IMG/VR virus record: IMGVR_UViG_3300031951_000495
Location: 1-38,432 of that record
Source of the DNA: a virus
DNA: 38,432 bases
Direction: 5' to 3' (one strand)
Part shown: piece by piece, positions 16,825-24,953 of the stretch
How the letters are laid out: each line of letters starts with the position of its first letter
Numbering within the stretch: the stretch's first letter is position 1
Notes under the pieces: model-generated
Database searches by the model: none
What the model was told of the DNA's origin: nothing
Seen by the model: only the letters and a program-made list of their open reading frames with translations
Made by a program: the position numbers and the translations under genes

Positions 16825-19800
16825 TGCCGTCAATCGTTGATCCGAACCGAGGCGCTCCGCGTTCCTCGACGTCGATAAGTATCCCAAAGGTTGCACTAAG
16901 CGCGTATGCTCCAAGGACTGCCGAGTCTCCAGGGAAGGTAGATGTTTCGTTTGGTGGTCGACCAGAGGATGTGACATCTGCTGCTGGCTCTCTTGCCAGC
17001 GCAGCCACTGGACTTGCTGGTGGTCTTGTTCGATCCATTCCGCTAATCGGAAACCCAATCGCTGACTTCATTGGTGGGGCAACAAACGCTGTCGCCAACG
17101 TCGGTATCCCTGGCGGTCCAAAGGTTGGCGACATCGGGGCTATCCCGATCAAGAGTCTTGAGAATGTTGGTAATCTTGCGCTTAGCGCAATATCACTACC
17201 AGGCGATATCGTCGAGCGAGGAATGGCTGAGTTCAAGGTCCGATACCGACAGCCAGGCACAACCGCGTTTGAAGAACTACCCGCAGAGGTGCGGGATCTC
17301 ATTCGTGCTGGCAAGCATGGCGAGGCTGCCGCAAAATTGCAGGAAAGCGGGAAGACGTATGGCGACGGGTTCAGCGCACTTGCGCTATCCCTCGTGCTCG
17401 ACCCACTCAACTATATCCCGCTAACGTGGGTTACCAAGCCATTTGGGGTGGCGGCAAAGGGTGTTCGCGCAATCACAAAGGTCGCAACGACTGCTGAGGA
17501 AGTCATGCTCAAGGTTGCATCTAACCGAGCGCAGACTGTTCTTCGATCTTCCGTCAATACGAAGGTATGGGACGATTTGTCCACCGTTGCTGGTGGCGTA
17601 AAGAAGGTCGTCAACGGGAAGACGATTAACCTCGGAGAAGAGGCTACACTAAACATCAACTCCACGCTTGCTGGGCTTGAGAAGGCTGCCGCTAGAAACG
17701 GATTCGTTGCAGACTCAATGCTGTCGGCAGAGGAGAGCGCAGAGGACGTATTCAATATCATTGTTACTTCGGTTGACCCAAGACTTGCGTCAAAGGGTGA
17801 GAAGGTGGCGTCGCTCAGTAAGGCTCGCCAAATTTGGGACGGTATCTTCCCAGATGACGCTGCTGGATTTGATGAACTTACTTCCAGAATCAGGCAGGGC
17901 ATTACAGAAGATGAGGCGTTCTCAGAAATTAATCGTATTAAGAAGGCTGTGCAAGAGCGTGTTGTCAAGGCTGAAGTCGCAGAGCGGACATCAGCCGAGG
18001 TCCTTAAGTCACGTGCGCAGCACTTCGTTGATGACATCGACGCAGAGGCTGCCCGAATTATCCGAGAGAATAAACTGGAACTCAACAACCTCGTCGATGA
18101 TGCGGTTGGTGCGGAGATCCAAGTCAGGGAATGGATTAAGTACGGCTTCGGTCTCTCGGACGAGGCTGCTGCGCCAATTGTTCGTTCGGTCATGTCTAAG
18201 GTTACTGCGACTGGCAAGAACGCACGCGAAGATGCCCTGGACGCACTTGAGTGGACGAGGCAGCAGGCATTCGGTAGGCTTCGCCGTGAGATCGGTGAGA
18301 TCCGAGCGTCTGGAATTTCTAAGAGCCCAAAGACGGTCGAGCAGATCGATCTCATTGATCGACTTACGATTGCAAGTTCGCGGTCCCTAACCAAGGAGGC
18401 TGTTTCCGCAATTAGGAAAACAATCTCATCCACCAGCGAGGCTAAACTCCCGCAGGCGTTGAAGGCAATCGTTAACAAGTACGATGAACTATACGCTAAG
18501 TTTGGGAATACCCCAGTCAGTGAACTTGACGCAAAGAGGATCTTGAAGTTCCTTGACGAAAACAGGGCTGAGATCCGAGTGATCGACAAGGCAACACTTG
18601 CCAAAATGCCGCGCTCGGTGCAGGAACTATATCGAAGATCCGCTCGCGCTGGATATACCCTTGCCCTTGCACCAGAGGGCGGGATCAAGGTAGTTGAGGA
18701 CGTGGTTGAAACGCTTTCTGGACGAGAGGTAGTCACCAAGATGGTTGCCCCGTATGCGGACCTTGCTGACGACGTCTTTAAGCCAGGTCTCGCTCTTCGA
18801 CCAGCCGATGGAGTCAAGGATACAAGAAACGGATTCCAGAAGATGGTGGAGATTGCCTTCGGTGAACGGAGATCCGCAACGATCCGCCAGCGTGCGTACG
18901 ATAGGTTCCTCTTGTCTGCCGCAAACGCAAACATCTCTAGGTATGAGGCAAGGGACCTTTGGGTCGCCCTCCACCGTGCCGCGACAGAAAAGAACATCTC
19001 CGTCAAGGGGCTTGCTGGTATTTCGTCCTGGACAAATGAAGTAGATACCATTGCTAAAGAAACCCTTGGAGAAGCGGCATACGGTAGGCTTCTTCGTGGC
19101 GTTGGCACAGAAAGGAAGCCAGCACTTCGTGCCCTTCTTCGTGCATACGATGGAGATCTTTCACAGGTCGGTATTATACCACGGTTTACCGCTGGTGTCA
19201 AGACCAGTGTCCCGCAAATCATGATCTTGACAGATTTCCTATACCCGCTGTTTAGGTTCACAGCCCTTAACCCGTTCTTCAGGTTTGTTCAAGAGAACAT
19301 CGAGCCAAAGTTCTTCCAGTATCTCCGCGGTATCTACGGTGACACGCGGGATGAGATCCTTGCGGAGAGCAAGTCAAGGATCATTGCCCGTGCGTTCGCT
19401 GGGCGAAGGTCCGTCATCAGGGAGTTTGGCGATATGCAACAGTCAGTTATGCGTGCAACGATGTATTCAACCGCAGAAGTTGGCAAGAGAAACCTTGAGT
19501 TTGTAACGGCTTTGGAGAAGTTCACCAGCAATCCAATTGCCAAGAGTATCCTCGATGTTGGCGGCAGGAAGCGTGGAGCATTTGAGAAGATCGCCTCCAG
19601 GGAGGCTGCCGAACAGTTTATCAAGGACCTAGAGATTCGATCTCCGAAGACCGTCGAGAACCTCGTGAAGTTTTACAAGACTGACGACCCCTACGAAATC
19701 GCGTACAACCTTGCGGTCGACTACTCGATTAGGAACAATCCAGTTGCCGCATCAAAGTACATCGATGATCTTGCTGGCAAGCACGTTGCCGAGAGGATGG

Positions 19801-20438
19801 TGGGAGCAACCGACGGAGAGTTGCAGACGTACTATGAGGCGATTGATGCGTTCAAGTATGCCTTTGACCGTGGGGCGAAAGTAGCCAATCGATCGATTTA
19901 CTACGCCCAGGAAATCCCATATATCGTCCGATCATTCAACCATCCATTCCTTGGGGTGTATCCTCTGTCGTACATGACAACGAAGATTATCCCAGAGTTC
20001 TCTCGTGCTCTATTCACGAGAATTCCATTTGTCCCATCAAAGACCCCGCTCATCGGAGGGGAGCGACTAGGCGCTGGATTCAATGCCTACCGCGAGATCT
20101 CTGAGGCGGTGCAGCAAGAGTTGGAGTACGGAGATGGCGGGCTTATTGAGTTCATCAATAGCCAGCCAGACCTCCTTTACTTCATCAACATGCTGTTCCC
20201 AGCCATCCCGTCGCAGATCGGGTTTAGCGTTCCTGCGTGGATTCGCAAGTCCGCTATCGAGCCTGCTGCGGAAGGAAAGGGAATTCAATGGGAGGATGCC
20301 CTTCGACGAATCCAGGACCAGGTCGGCAGAGGAACCGCTGCTGGTGCTGCTGAGGTCGTTGTTCGGGCTATCAACGATGTGTTCGGTGAGTTTTCAGGCG
20401 ATCCGAACGATCCGAAGTACAATCGCTTCGGACAATAA
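16824..20438 (+). CDS. Very large virion protein (1204 aa), possible ejection protein
   Basis: The largest protein of the window, 1204 aa, translated from a TAATG overlap with the previous large gene. The first ~130 residues contain Gly/Ala-rich hydrophobic stretches (SLASAATGLAGGLVRSIPLIG and PIADFIGGATNAV) that could insert in a membrane. LVLDPLNYIPLTW (residues ~192-204) is a phrase seen in large internal phage proteins. The rest is mostly helical and Lys/Glu-rich. No catalytic domain is recognised. I infer a role in DNA ejection or the internal core. A 616-residue open frame on the opposite strand is a by-product of codon bias. Confidence 0.75.
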   Translation: MPSIVDPNRGAPRSSTSISIPKVALSAYAPRTAESPGKVDVSFGGRPEDVTSAAGSLASAATGLAGGLVRSIPLIGNPIADFIGGATNAVANVGIPGGPKVGDIGAIPIKSLENVGNLALSAISLPGDIVERGMAEFKVRYRQPGTTAFEELPAEVRDLIRAGKHGEAAAKLQESGKTYGDGFSALALSLVLDPLNYIPLTWVTKPFGVAAKGVRAITKVATTAEEVMLKVASNRAQTVLRSSVNTKVWDDLSTVAGGVKKVVNGKTINLGEEATLNINSTLAGLEKAAARNGFVADSMLSAEESAEDVFNIIVTSVDPRLASKGEKVASLSKARQIWDGIFPDDAAGFDELTSRIRQGITEDEAFSEINRIKKAVQERVVKAEVAERTSAEVLKSRAQHFVDDIDAEAARIIRENKLELNNLVDDAVGAEIQVREWIKYGFGLSDEAAAPIVRSVMSKVTATGKNAREDALDALEWTRQQAFGRLRREIGEIRASGISKSPKTVEQIDLIDRLTIASSRSLTKEAVSAIRKTISSTSEAKLPQALKAIVNKYDELYAKFGNTPVSELDAKRILKFLDENRAEIRVIDKATLAKMPRSVQELYRRSARAGYTLALAPEGGIKVVEDVVETLSGREVVTKMVAPYADLADDVFKPGLALRPADGVKDTRNGFQKMVEIAFGERRSATIRQRAYDRFLLSAANANISRYEARDLWVALHRAATEKNISVKGLAGISSWTNEVDTIAKETLGEAAYGRLLRGVGTERKPALRALLRAYDGDLSQVGIIPRFTAGVKTSVPQIMILTDFLYPLFRFTALNPFFRFVQENIEPKFFQYLRGIYGDTRDEILAESKSRIIARAFAGRRSVIREFGDMQQSVMRATMYSTAEVGKRNLEFVTALEKFTSNPIAKSILDVGGRKRGAFEKIASREAAEQFIKDLEIRSPKTVENLVKFYKTDDPYEIAYNLAVDYSIRNNPVAASKYIDDLAGKHVAERMVGATDGELQTYYEAIDAFKYAFDRGAKVANRSIYYAQEIPYIVRSFNHPFLGVYPLSYMTTKIIPEFSRALFTRIPFVPSKTPLIGGERLGAGFNAYREISEAVQQELEYGDGGLIEFINSQPDLLYFINMLFPAIPSQIGFSVPAWIRKSAIEPAAEGKGIQWEDALRRIQDQVGRGTAAGAAEVVVRAINDVFGEFSGDPNDPKYNRFGQ

Positions 20439-20481
20439 TGATTAACCCCAGAAAATCTGGGGAGGAAGTAGGAGAACAGTA
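20439..20481 (+). other. Intergenic hairpin before scaffold gene
   Basis: CCCCAG (20446-20451) and CTGGGG (20457-20462) form a perfect 6-bp stem with loop AAAAT. It lies in the 43-base gap between the 1204-aa protein and the scaffold and is followed by AGGAAGTAGGAG, the scaffold's ribosome region. There is no T-run. It may be an RNA processing or stability element that raises expression of scaffold and capsid over the upstream genes. Confidence 0.45.
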
Positions 20482-21042
20482 ATGCCCGATGAAGTCGTGA
20501 CTCAGGCTCCAGTAGAGTCGGCTAATGCTCCTGTCGAGGCTGTTGAGGCAGCCGTCGAGGAGACGCCCACTCAGGCTGAGGGCGAGGATGTCGCCACTTA
20601 CAAGAAGCGGCTGGCTGGTAAGGACCAAGCCCTGACCGCCACCAAGAAGGAACTCGACGCCCTGAAGAAGGAAGCCGAGGACCTGAAGCGGTGGAAGGCT
20701 GAGATCGAAGAGAAAAACCTTTCGGAATACGAGAGGGCTCAACTCAAGATCAAGGCACTAGAGGATACTCTTGCTCGACAGCAAGAGGAAGCCCGTCAGG
20801 AGCGGCTCGCAAGGCAGCACCCACTCTACGCACAGTTCCGCCAGGACACTGCGAACTTGGATGAGGAGGCTCGAGCAGCCGCCTTTGAGAAGTTCCTTGA
20901 CTCCCGCGTTGCTGAGGTTGAGTCGGCGCCTCGCATTGATCCAAACAATCCACGACGAGAGCCCGTGGTGGAAAAGGCAAAGCCAACGAGTGCTGATATC
21001 GCTGAGCGATTGAAGGCTCTTGGTAATCCATTTAGTAGATAA
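20482..21042 (+). CDS. Capsid scaffold protein
   Basis: A 186-aa acidic, Ala/Glu/Lys-rich protein immediately upstream of the major capsid gene. Residues 1-40 are Pro/Ala/Glu-rich and disordered. Residues about 44-110 form a coiled coil (KKELDALKKEAEDLKRWKAE and following). A C-terminal basic/aromatic segment (ERLKALGNPFSR) probably binds the capsid shell. Such proteins guide coat assembly and then leave or are degraded. No protease domain is fused here and no separate prohead protease is evident, except perhaps the HELLH protein at 2228. GGAG precedes the ATG. Confidence 0.85.
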   Translation: MPDEVVTQAPVESANAPVEAVEAAVEETPTQAEGEDVATYKKRLAGKDQALTATKKELDALKKEAEDLKRWKAEIEEKNLSEYERAQLKIKALEDTLARQQEEARQERLARQHPLYAQFRQDTANLDEEARAAAFEKFLDSRVAEVESAPRIDPNNPRREPVVEKAKPTSADIAERLKALGNPFSR

Positions 21043-21058
21043 ACAAAGGAGCATGTAG

Positions 21059-22030
21059 ATGGCTACCACCACTACGGCAACCTCGGGTTTTTCTGATCTC
21101 GTACAGGAACTTGTTTCTGCTCGAGCCGCGGAAGAACTGCGAGCACGTGCCGTCCACGCGATGCCAGGGCTTTACGTCCCTGCTCGCTTCATCAAGGGGA
21201 CGAACACCCTCCGCTACGCTCGCTACGCTGACCTCGCGGTCAACACGACGGCGCTTACGGAAGGCACTGCCCCAACTGACGGCGAACTGACGATCTCGTC
21301 CGAGTTCTTTACTGCGAAGCAGTACGGAGCCACGGTCGCGGTTTCGGACCTCGCCCAGATCGATTCGCCGCATGATCTGATCTCGATCGCCGCGGAGCGC
21401 ATTGCTTACAATGCAACCCGCTCGATGGACGTTCTTGTCCGCGACGAAATTCACTCAACCGCACTCACGAGCGCCGTCTTCGGTGCAACGGGTGCAACCA
21501 CGCTGACGCAGAATACTGCAAACAGCGCGGTCGCCACGACTGGCGTGCTCACGGGCGCGTTTGTCAAGAACATGGTTGCCCGCCTCAAGGGTGCGAACGT
21601 TCCTCAGTTTGCTGACGGCACGTATCGCTGCATCATCCACCCTTCGCAGGAGTATGACCTCGTGTCAGACACCAGCGTGAGCGGCTGGATCGAGGCAAAC
21701 AAGTACGTCAACAACACGCCACTTCTCACGAATGAGATTGGTATGTTCGCTGGCGTGCGATTCATCGTGTCCTCGGACGCCAAGGTCTACGCGACCGCTG
21801 GTGCTTCAAGCGGCAACGTGTACAACGCGCTGTTCCTCGGACCAGACGCTTACACGATCGGTGACTCACAGACGCTCCAGTCGTACTTTGTTGCGCCAGG
21901 TGGGGATCACACCGATCCGCTGGCACAGAAGGCGCTGGTTGGCTACAAGATGCGCTTCGGCTCGCTCCTGCTCGACAATGCAGGCGCCCGCTACCGCATC
22001 CTGAAGACTCAGGCTACGGTCGCAGTCTAA
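21059..22030 (+). CDS. Major capsid protein, N4-gp56-like
   Basis: A 323-aa shell protein of the HK97 fold, most like the N4-gp56 family: an N-terminal arm of ~40 residues, LTEGTAPTDGELTISSEF (residues ~64-81), a QYGATVAVSDLAQ strand, and a C-terminal part with GPDAYTIGDSQTLQSYF and DPLAQKALVGYKMRFGSLLLDNAG. AAAGGAG precedes the ATG at close to ideal distance, as expected for the most abundant protein. It follows the scaffold by 16 bases and is followed by a strong hairpin. It forms the icosahedral shell with the portal at one vertex. Confidence 0.88.
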   Translation: MATTTTATSGFSDLVQELVSARAAEELRARAVHAMPGLYVPARFIKGTNTLRYARYADLAVNTTALTEGTAPTDGELTISSEFFTAKQYGATVAVSDLAQIDSPHDLISIAAERIAYNATRSMDVLVRDEIHSTALTSAVFGATGATTLTQNTANSAVATTGVLTGAFVKNMVARLKGANVPQFADGTYRCIIHPSQEYDLVSDTSVSGWIEANKYVNNTPLLTNEIGMFAGVRFIVSSDAKVYATAGASSGNVYNALFLGPDAYTIGDSQTLQSYFVAPGGDHTDPLAQKALVGYKMRFGSLLLDNAGARYRILKTQATVAV

Positions 22031-22049
22031 GCCAGTAGGCAGGTAAGTA

Positions 22050-22075
22050 CCCCCGATGTCGCTTGACATCGGGGG
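22050..22075. terminator. Strong dyad after capsid gene (terminator or operator)
   Basis: CCCCCGATGTC (22050-22060) and GACATCGGGGG (22065-22075) form a perfect 11-bp stem with loop GCTT. No T-run follows, so intrinsic termination would be weak. The -35 box of the next promoter (22063-22068) lies inside the loop and right arm. The element may therefore be an operator for a dimeric repressor, or combine mRNA 3' protection of the capsid message with promoter control. Confidence 0.6.
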
Positions 22076-22091
22076 GAACACCCTCTATGCT
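22063..22091 (+). promoter_or_regulatory. Promoter of the glycosyltransferase moron
   Basis: TTGACA at 22063-22068, a 17-base spacer and TATGCT at 22086-22091. Transcription would start near 22098, giving a leader of about 30 bases with GAGGAG before the ATG at 22128. The -35 is embedded in the 26-bp dyad at 22050-22075, so repressor or hairpin control is plausible. Spacing and position make this one of the more credible promoters of the window. Confidence 0.75.
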
Positions 22092-22127
22092 ACTTGTGGG
22101 TAATAATGCCCAAATCTGAGGAGTAGC

Positions 22128-23402
22128 ATGAATATTCTCGTTTGGGGGACCGCAGAGCAAGGTCCTTGCGCTTACTTCCGCGGTCATATGTTCGACGAAG
22201 AGTGGTCGAAAATGGGCATCAACGTTCGCCACATCGACAAAGTAAACTTCATTGCGAACAAAGATGCGATTGGGATGACCCAAAGCGAAGCGATAGCAAA
22301 GGGTCTCCTAAAAGTAGATACCAGTGACATCGACTGGGCAGACGCCATCATGTTTAGGCGTTACTACAACTGTTCTGCAAAGTGCGATACGTGCGGAGCG
22401 GCGTCAAAAGACCCGCAATTTATCACCAAGCATGAGCACTCCATGAAGATTCGGGACTCAGTTACAGACTGGATGTACCCAGCCTTCGAGAGCGAAAACA
22501 ACACGAAGGCGATGATCTACGAAACGGACGACAATCACTTCCAGATCCGTACGTGGAATGGCTACTTCCCAGACGTTGTTGCAGAACGACCACTTATCGA
22601 AAGGATGGCTCGGAGAGCCGACCTAGTCACCGTTAGCACAGGACCAATTAAAGATGCGTATTCTCATCTCAACAGTAACATTAGGGTTATCCGCAATGCA
22701 ATCGATCCTTCAATCTATACTACTGGCGCTTCTCGCCCCGAGCATGGTGGCGAAAAGCCTCGCGTGGTCTATTACGGTAGCACCGCGAGAATGCGAGACT
22801 ACGCAGGATACCCAAGCGGAGTCGGTGGCAAGTGGGAGGGCGGGTACGCTGCAAAAGCCATCGAAGACTTCCGAAAGGAACTCTGGAACGTTTTCATTGG
22901 AGTAAACCCAGGGACTGAGCACGTTATCGCTCCGTTCTTCGACGAGGCGTTCCACTACGTAGAAAACATCAAGCAGTTTGCCGAGAATCTTGCAAAGAGT
23001 TATCCAGACATCGGGATTGCCCCGCTTGGCGGCGACAGTTTCGATAGATGTAAATCAGAGTTGCACTGGCTGGAATACTCCATGGTTGGTGCAGCATTTA
23101 TCGGTGAGCGGTTCAAGTACGGAGAGGCTCCGTATTCAATGGTTCGGCATGGCGTTGACGGCATGCTTGCCAAGGGGAGGCAGGAATGGCACGACGCAGT
23201 CAAGGCGCTAGTCCGCAGTAAGGACTTGCGCGAGCAACTGGCTGGGGCTGCGAAGGAGCGTGTCCTCAAGGAATACGATTACAAGGATCGAGCAAAAGAA
23301 TGGGCGGACGCCTTCAAGTGGGCAGTAGAGCATAAGGGGATTTGGAAGCATGGCAGAGACACTAAGCAGCATTCGGACAATGGTCCGTCGGGACCTTCGT
23401 GA
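22128..23402 (+). CDS. GT-B glycosyltransferase (moron)
   Basis: A 424-aa protein with a GT4-like GT-B shape: an N-terminal Rossmann opening NILVWGTAEQGPCAYFRG, a middle linker with VIRNAIDPS and VVYYGSTARM (residues ~190-220), and a C-terminal donor half containing IAPLGGDSFDRCKSELHWLEYSMVGA, the region that binds the nucleotide sugar. A Cys cluster (CSAKCDTCG, residues ~78-86) could hold zinc, unusual for the family. It is inserted between capsid and connector with its own promoter. Its last 53 bases overlap the connector gene, so the C-terminal ~17 residues (GRDTKQHSDNGPSGPS) may be a read-through tail. Confidence 0.75.
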   Translation: MNILVWGTAEQGPCAYFRGHMFDEEWSKMGINVRHIDKVNFIANKDAIGMTQSEAIAKGLLKVDTSDIDWADAIMFRRYYNCSAKCDTCGAASKDPQFITKHEHSMKIRDSVTDWMYPAFESENNTKAMIYETDDNHFQIRTWNGYFPDVVAERPLIERMARRADLVTVSTGPIKDAYSHLNSNIRVIRNAIDPSIYTTGASRPEHGGEKPRVVYYGSTARMRDYAGYPSGVGGKWEGGYAAKAIEDFRKELWNVFIGVNPGTEHVIAPFFDEAFHYVENIKQFAENLAKSYPDIGIAPLGGDSFDRCKSELHWLEYSMVGAAFIGERFKYGEAPYSMVRHGVDGMLAKGRQEWHDAVKALVRSKDLREQLAGAAKERVLKEYDYKDRAKEWADAFKWAVEHKGIWKHGRDTKQHSDNGPSGPS

Positions 23403-23985
23403 TCCTAACGGCGCAACGTGGAGCGATAACGAGGTAAACGACCTCATTAACTCAGGCATTGACTGGGTCAATGGTCTGTACCCAAAGGACGCTATCCAGA
23501 CGACCGCGTTCACCCAGCCAGTATCTGGATCGGTGTTCTCTGTTGCGCTAAGCGACGTCTCGTGGGTATTCCGAGTTGACTCCTACGATGGGAGCGGCAA
23601 GTTCAAGGAGACGGTGCTCCCGTCTACCTCTGATGGTCCGAACTCTGGGTGGGAGGTCCACAACAACATCCTTTTCCTTCCTCCCCACTACACGCTTTCA
23701 TCCCCAGGGACGTTGCGTATCTTCGGGTATAGCACGTTCATTCAACTATCATCGGATTCCACCACGACGGACATGGACGTGACCGCGCTTAATGCCGTCC
23801 GCGTCTGGGCGCAGGCTGAGGCATTTAGCCGACTGCTTTCTGATCGTGTTGCATTCCAGCAGTGGCAGGTGCAGTCGGGCAACTCCGATGTCTCTGCGCT
23901 CTCCATGAACCAGATCGCCCTGTCTAACCAGCAGCGCGTGAGGCGAGAAGAAATCCGTCTCCGCAGGATGCGGAGGCTTGGCTAA
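23350..23985 (+). CDS. Head-tail connector/adaptor protein
   Basis: A 211-aa protein. The opening SIRTMVRRDLRDPNGATWSD followed by NEVNDLINSGIDWVNGLYP is typical of head-tail adaptors that bind beneath the portal (gp6/P22 gp4-like). A beta-rich middle and a helical end with Arg-rich QQRVRREEIRLRRMRRLG follow. It starts at ATG 23350 with GGAAG upstream, inside the 3' end of the glycosyltransferase gene, which supports the idea that the latter was inserted. It ends in TAATG overlap with the Dit-like gene. It seals the portal and gives the tail its docking surface. Confidence 0.7.
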   Translation: MAETLSSIRTMVRRDLRDPNGATWSDNEVNDLINSGIDWVNGLYPKDAIQTTAFTQPVSGSVFSVALSDVSWVFRVDSYDGSGKFKETVLPSTSDGPNSGWEVHNNILFLPPHYTLSSPGTLRIFGYSTFIQLSSDSTTTDMDVTALNAVRVWAQAEAFSRLLSDRVAFQQWQVQSGNSDVSALSMNQIALSNQQRVRREEIRLRRMRRLG

Positions 23986-24953
23986 TGGATTTTAATCGAC
24001 CAATCACATATCAACTTGGCGATGGAACGACCCTTGATCTAAACTCTATTGCCGCGTCGGACGTAACTACCCCTGCTCCTCGTGGCGGGTACAAGGTCAT
24101 GTCCGCACGATTCAACGAGGTTCCCATGGTCGGGTACATCGACAAGCGTGCGCTCCAAGACGGAGTGGACGTTGGGGACTCGTTCCTTGCGATGCGGTCG
24201 ATGTCGATCGTCTGTGGTGTCTTTGGGACTTCCACTGGAGATCTTCACGACAAGGTAACTAAACTCCTCGGTGCGCTTCGCCCAATCCCTCGTCGGTATG
24301 AGGATGACTACGGCTTTAGGGAGTTGGCGTTCTCCCAGGCTACCATCGATACCTCGACCTACACTTCTGGATTCATTGACATGGTGATGCTGGTTCGACC
24401 AGCGAGCCTGCCAGAGGTAACATACACATCATCTCAATCCATTGGCATAAGCGCCAAGGGATTTGCCGTCATGGTCGGCTTCTCGTTTATTGCCCAGACG
24501 CCGTATCGATTTAGGTCGACAGAGCGGTCAATCGCCATTACGTCATCGTCGGCAACGACGTCGCTACCGAACGTCGGAACCGCCCCAGCCTATCCAGAGT
24601 TCGAACTTATCTATTCGTCTTCCGTGTCGTACGCTGCCGCTACCGTGGCTTCTGTAACATTCACGATGGACGGTCAGGCGCTGAAACTAAACTCGCTGGT
24701 GTTCCCAGACAAGGACACAAACAACGAAGTTAGGTGGTACATCAACTTCAAAGACCAGACTGTGTACAGGGGCGTCAGAAGTACGGCAGGGGGAGATTTT
24801 GTTAGGACCCTGCGACAAGATGTCATTGACACGTCTTCCTACTCGTTTGGGTCAATCCCGCCATCGGACGATGCGACCACGACCCTGACAACGACATATA
24901 CTGGAAACGCGCTTGGACTAATCAATGTAACATACCGTGAGGCGTGGTACTAA
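23985..24953 (+). CDS. Distal tail (Dit-like) protein
   Basis: A 322-aa beta-rich protein. The N-terminal half resembles the RIFT-like domain of siphovirus distal tail proteins (RGGYKVMSARF, YIDKRALQDGVDVGDSFL, and a DKVTKLLGALRPIPRRYEDD helix). The C-terminal half resembles a galectin-like module with TPYRFRSTERS and NVGTAPAYPEFEL, as in the Sipho_tail family. Dit forms hexameric rings joining tail tube and tip. TAATG overlaps connect it with both neighbours. Oddly, no tail tube or tape measure gene is recognised next to it. Confidence 0.65.
   Translation: MDFNRPITYQLGDGTTLDLNSIAASDVTTPAPRGGYKVMSARFNEVPMVGYIDKRALQDGVDVGDSFLAMRSMSIVCGVFGTSTGDLHDKVTKLLGALRPIPRRYEDDYGFRELAFSQATIDTSTYTSGFIDMVMLVRPASLPEVTYTSSQSIGISAKGFAVMVGFSFIAQTPYRFRSTERSIAITSSSATTSLPNVGTAPAYPEFELIYSSSVSYAAATVASVTFTMDGQALKLNSLVFPDKDTNNEVRWYINFKDQTVYRGVRSTAGGDFVRTLRQDVIDTSSYSFGSIPPSDDATTTLTTTYTGNALGLINVTYREAWY

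Noticed and set aside
17411-19261. 616-residue open frame on the minus strand opposite the 1204-aa protein
   Set aside because: It is Ser/Arg/Ala-rich low-complexity sequence with no motif or ribosome site, and arises because the + strand gene avoids codons that would give reverse stops.
22050-22076. Classic rho-independent terminator after the capsid gene
   Set aside because: The stem is strong but no T-run follows, so I list it as an uncertain terminator/operator rather than a proven terminator.
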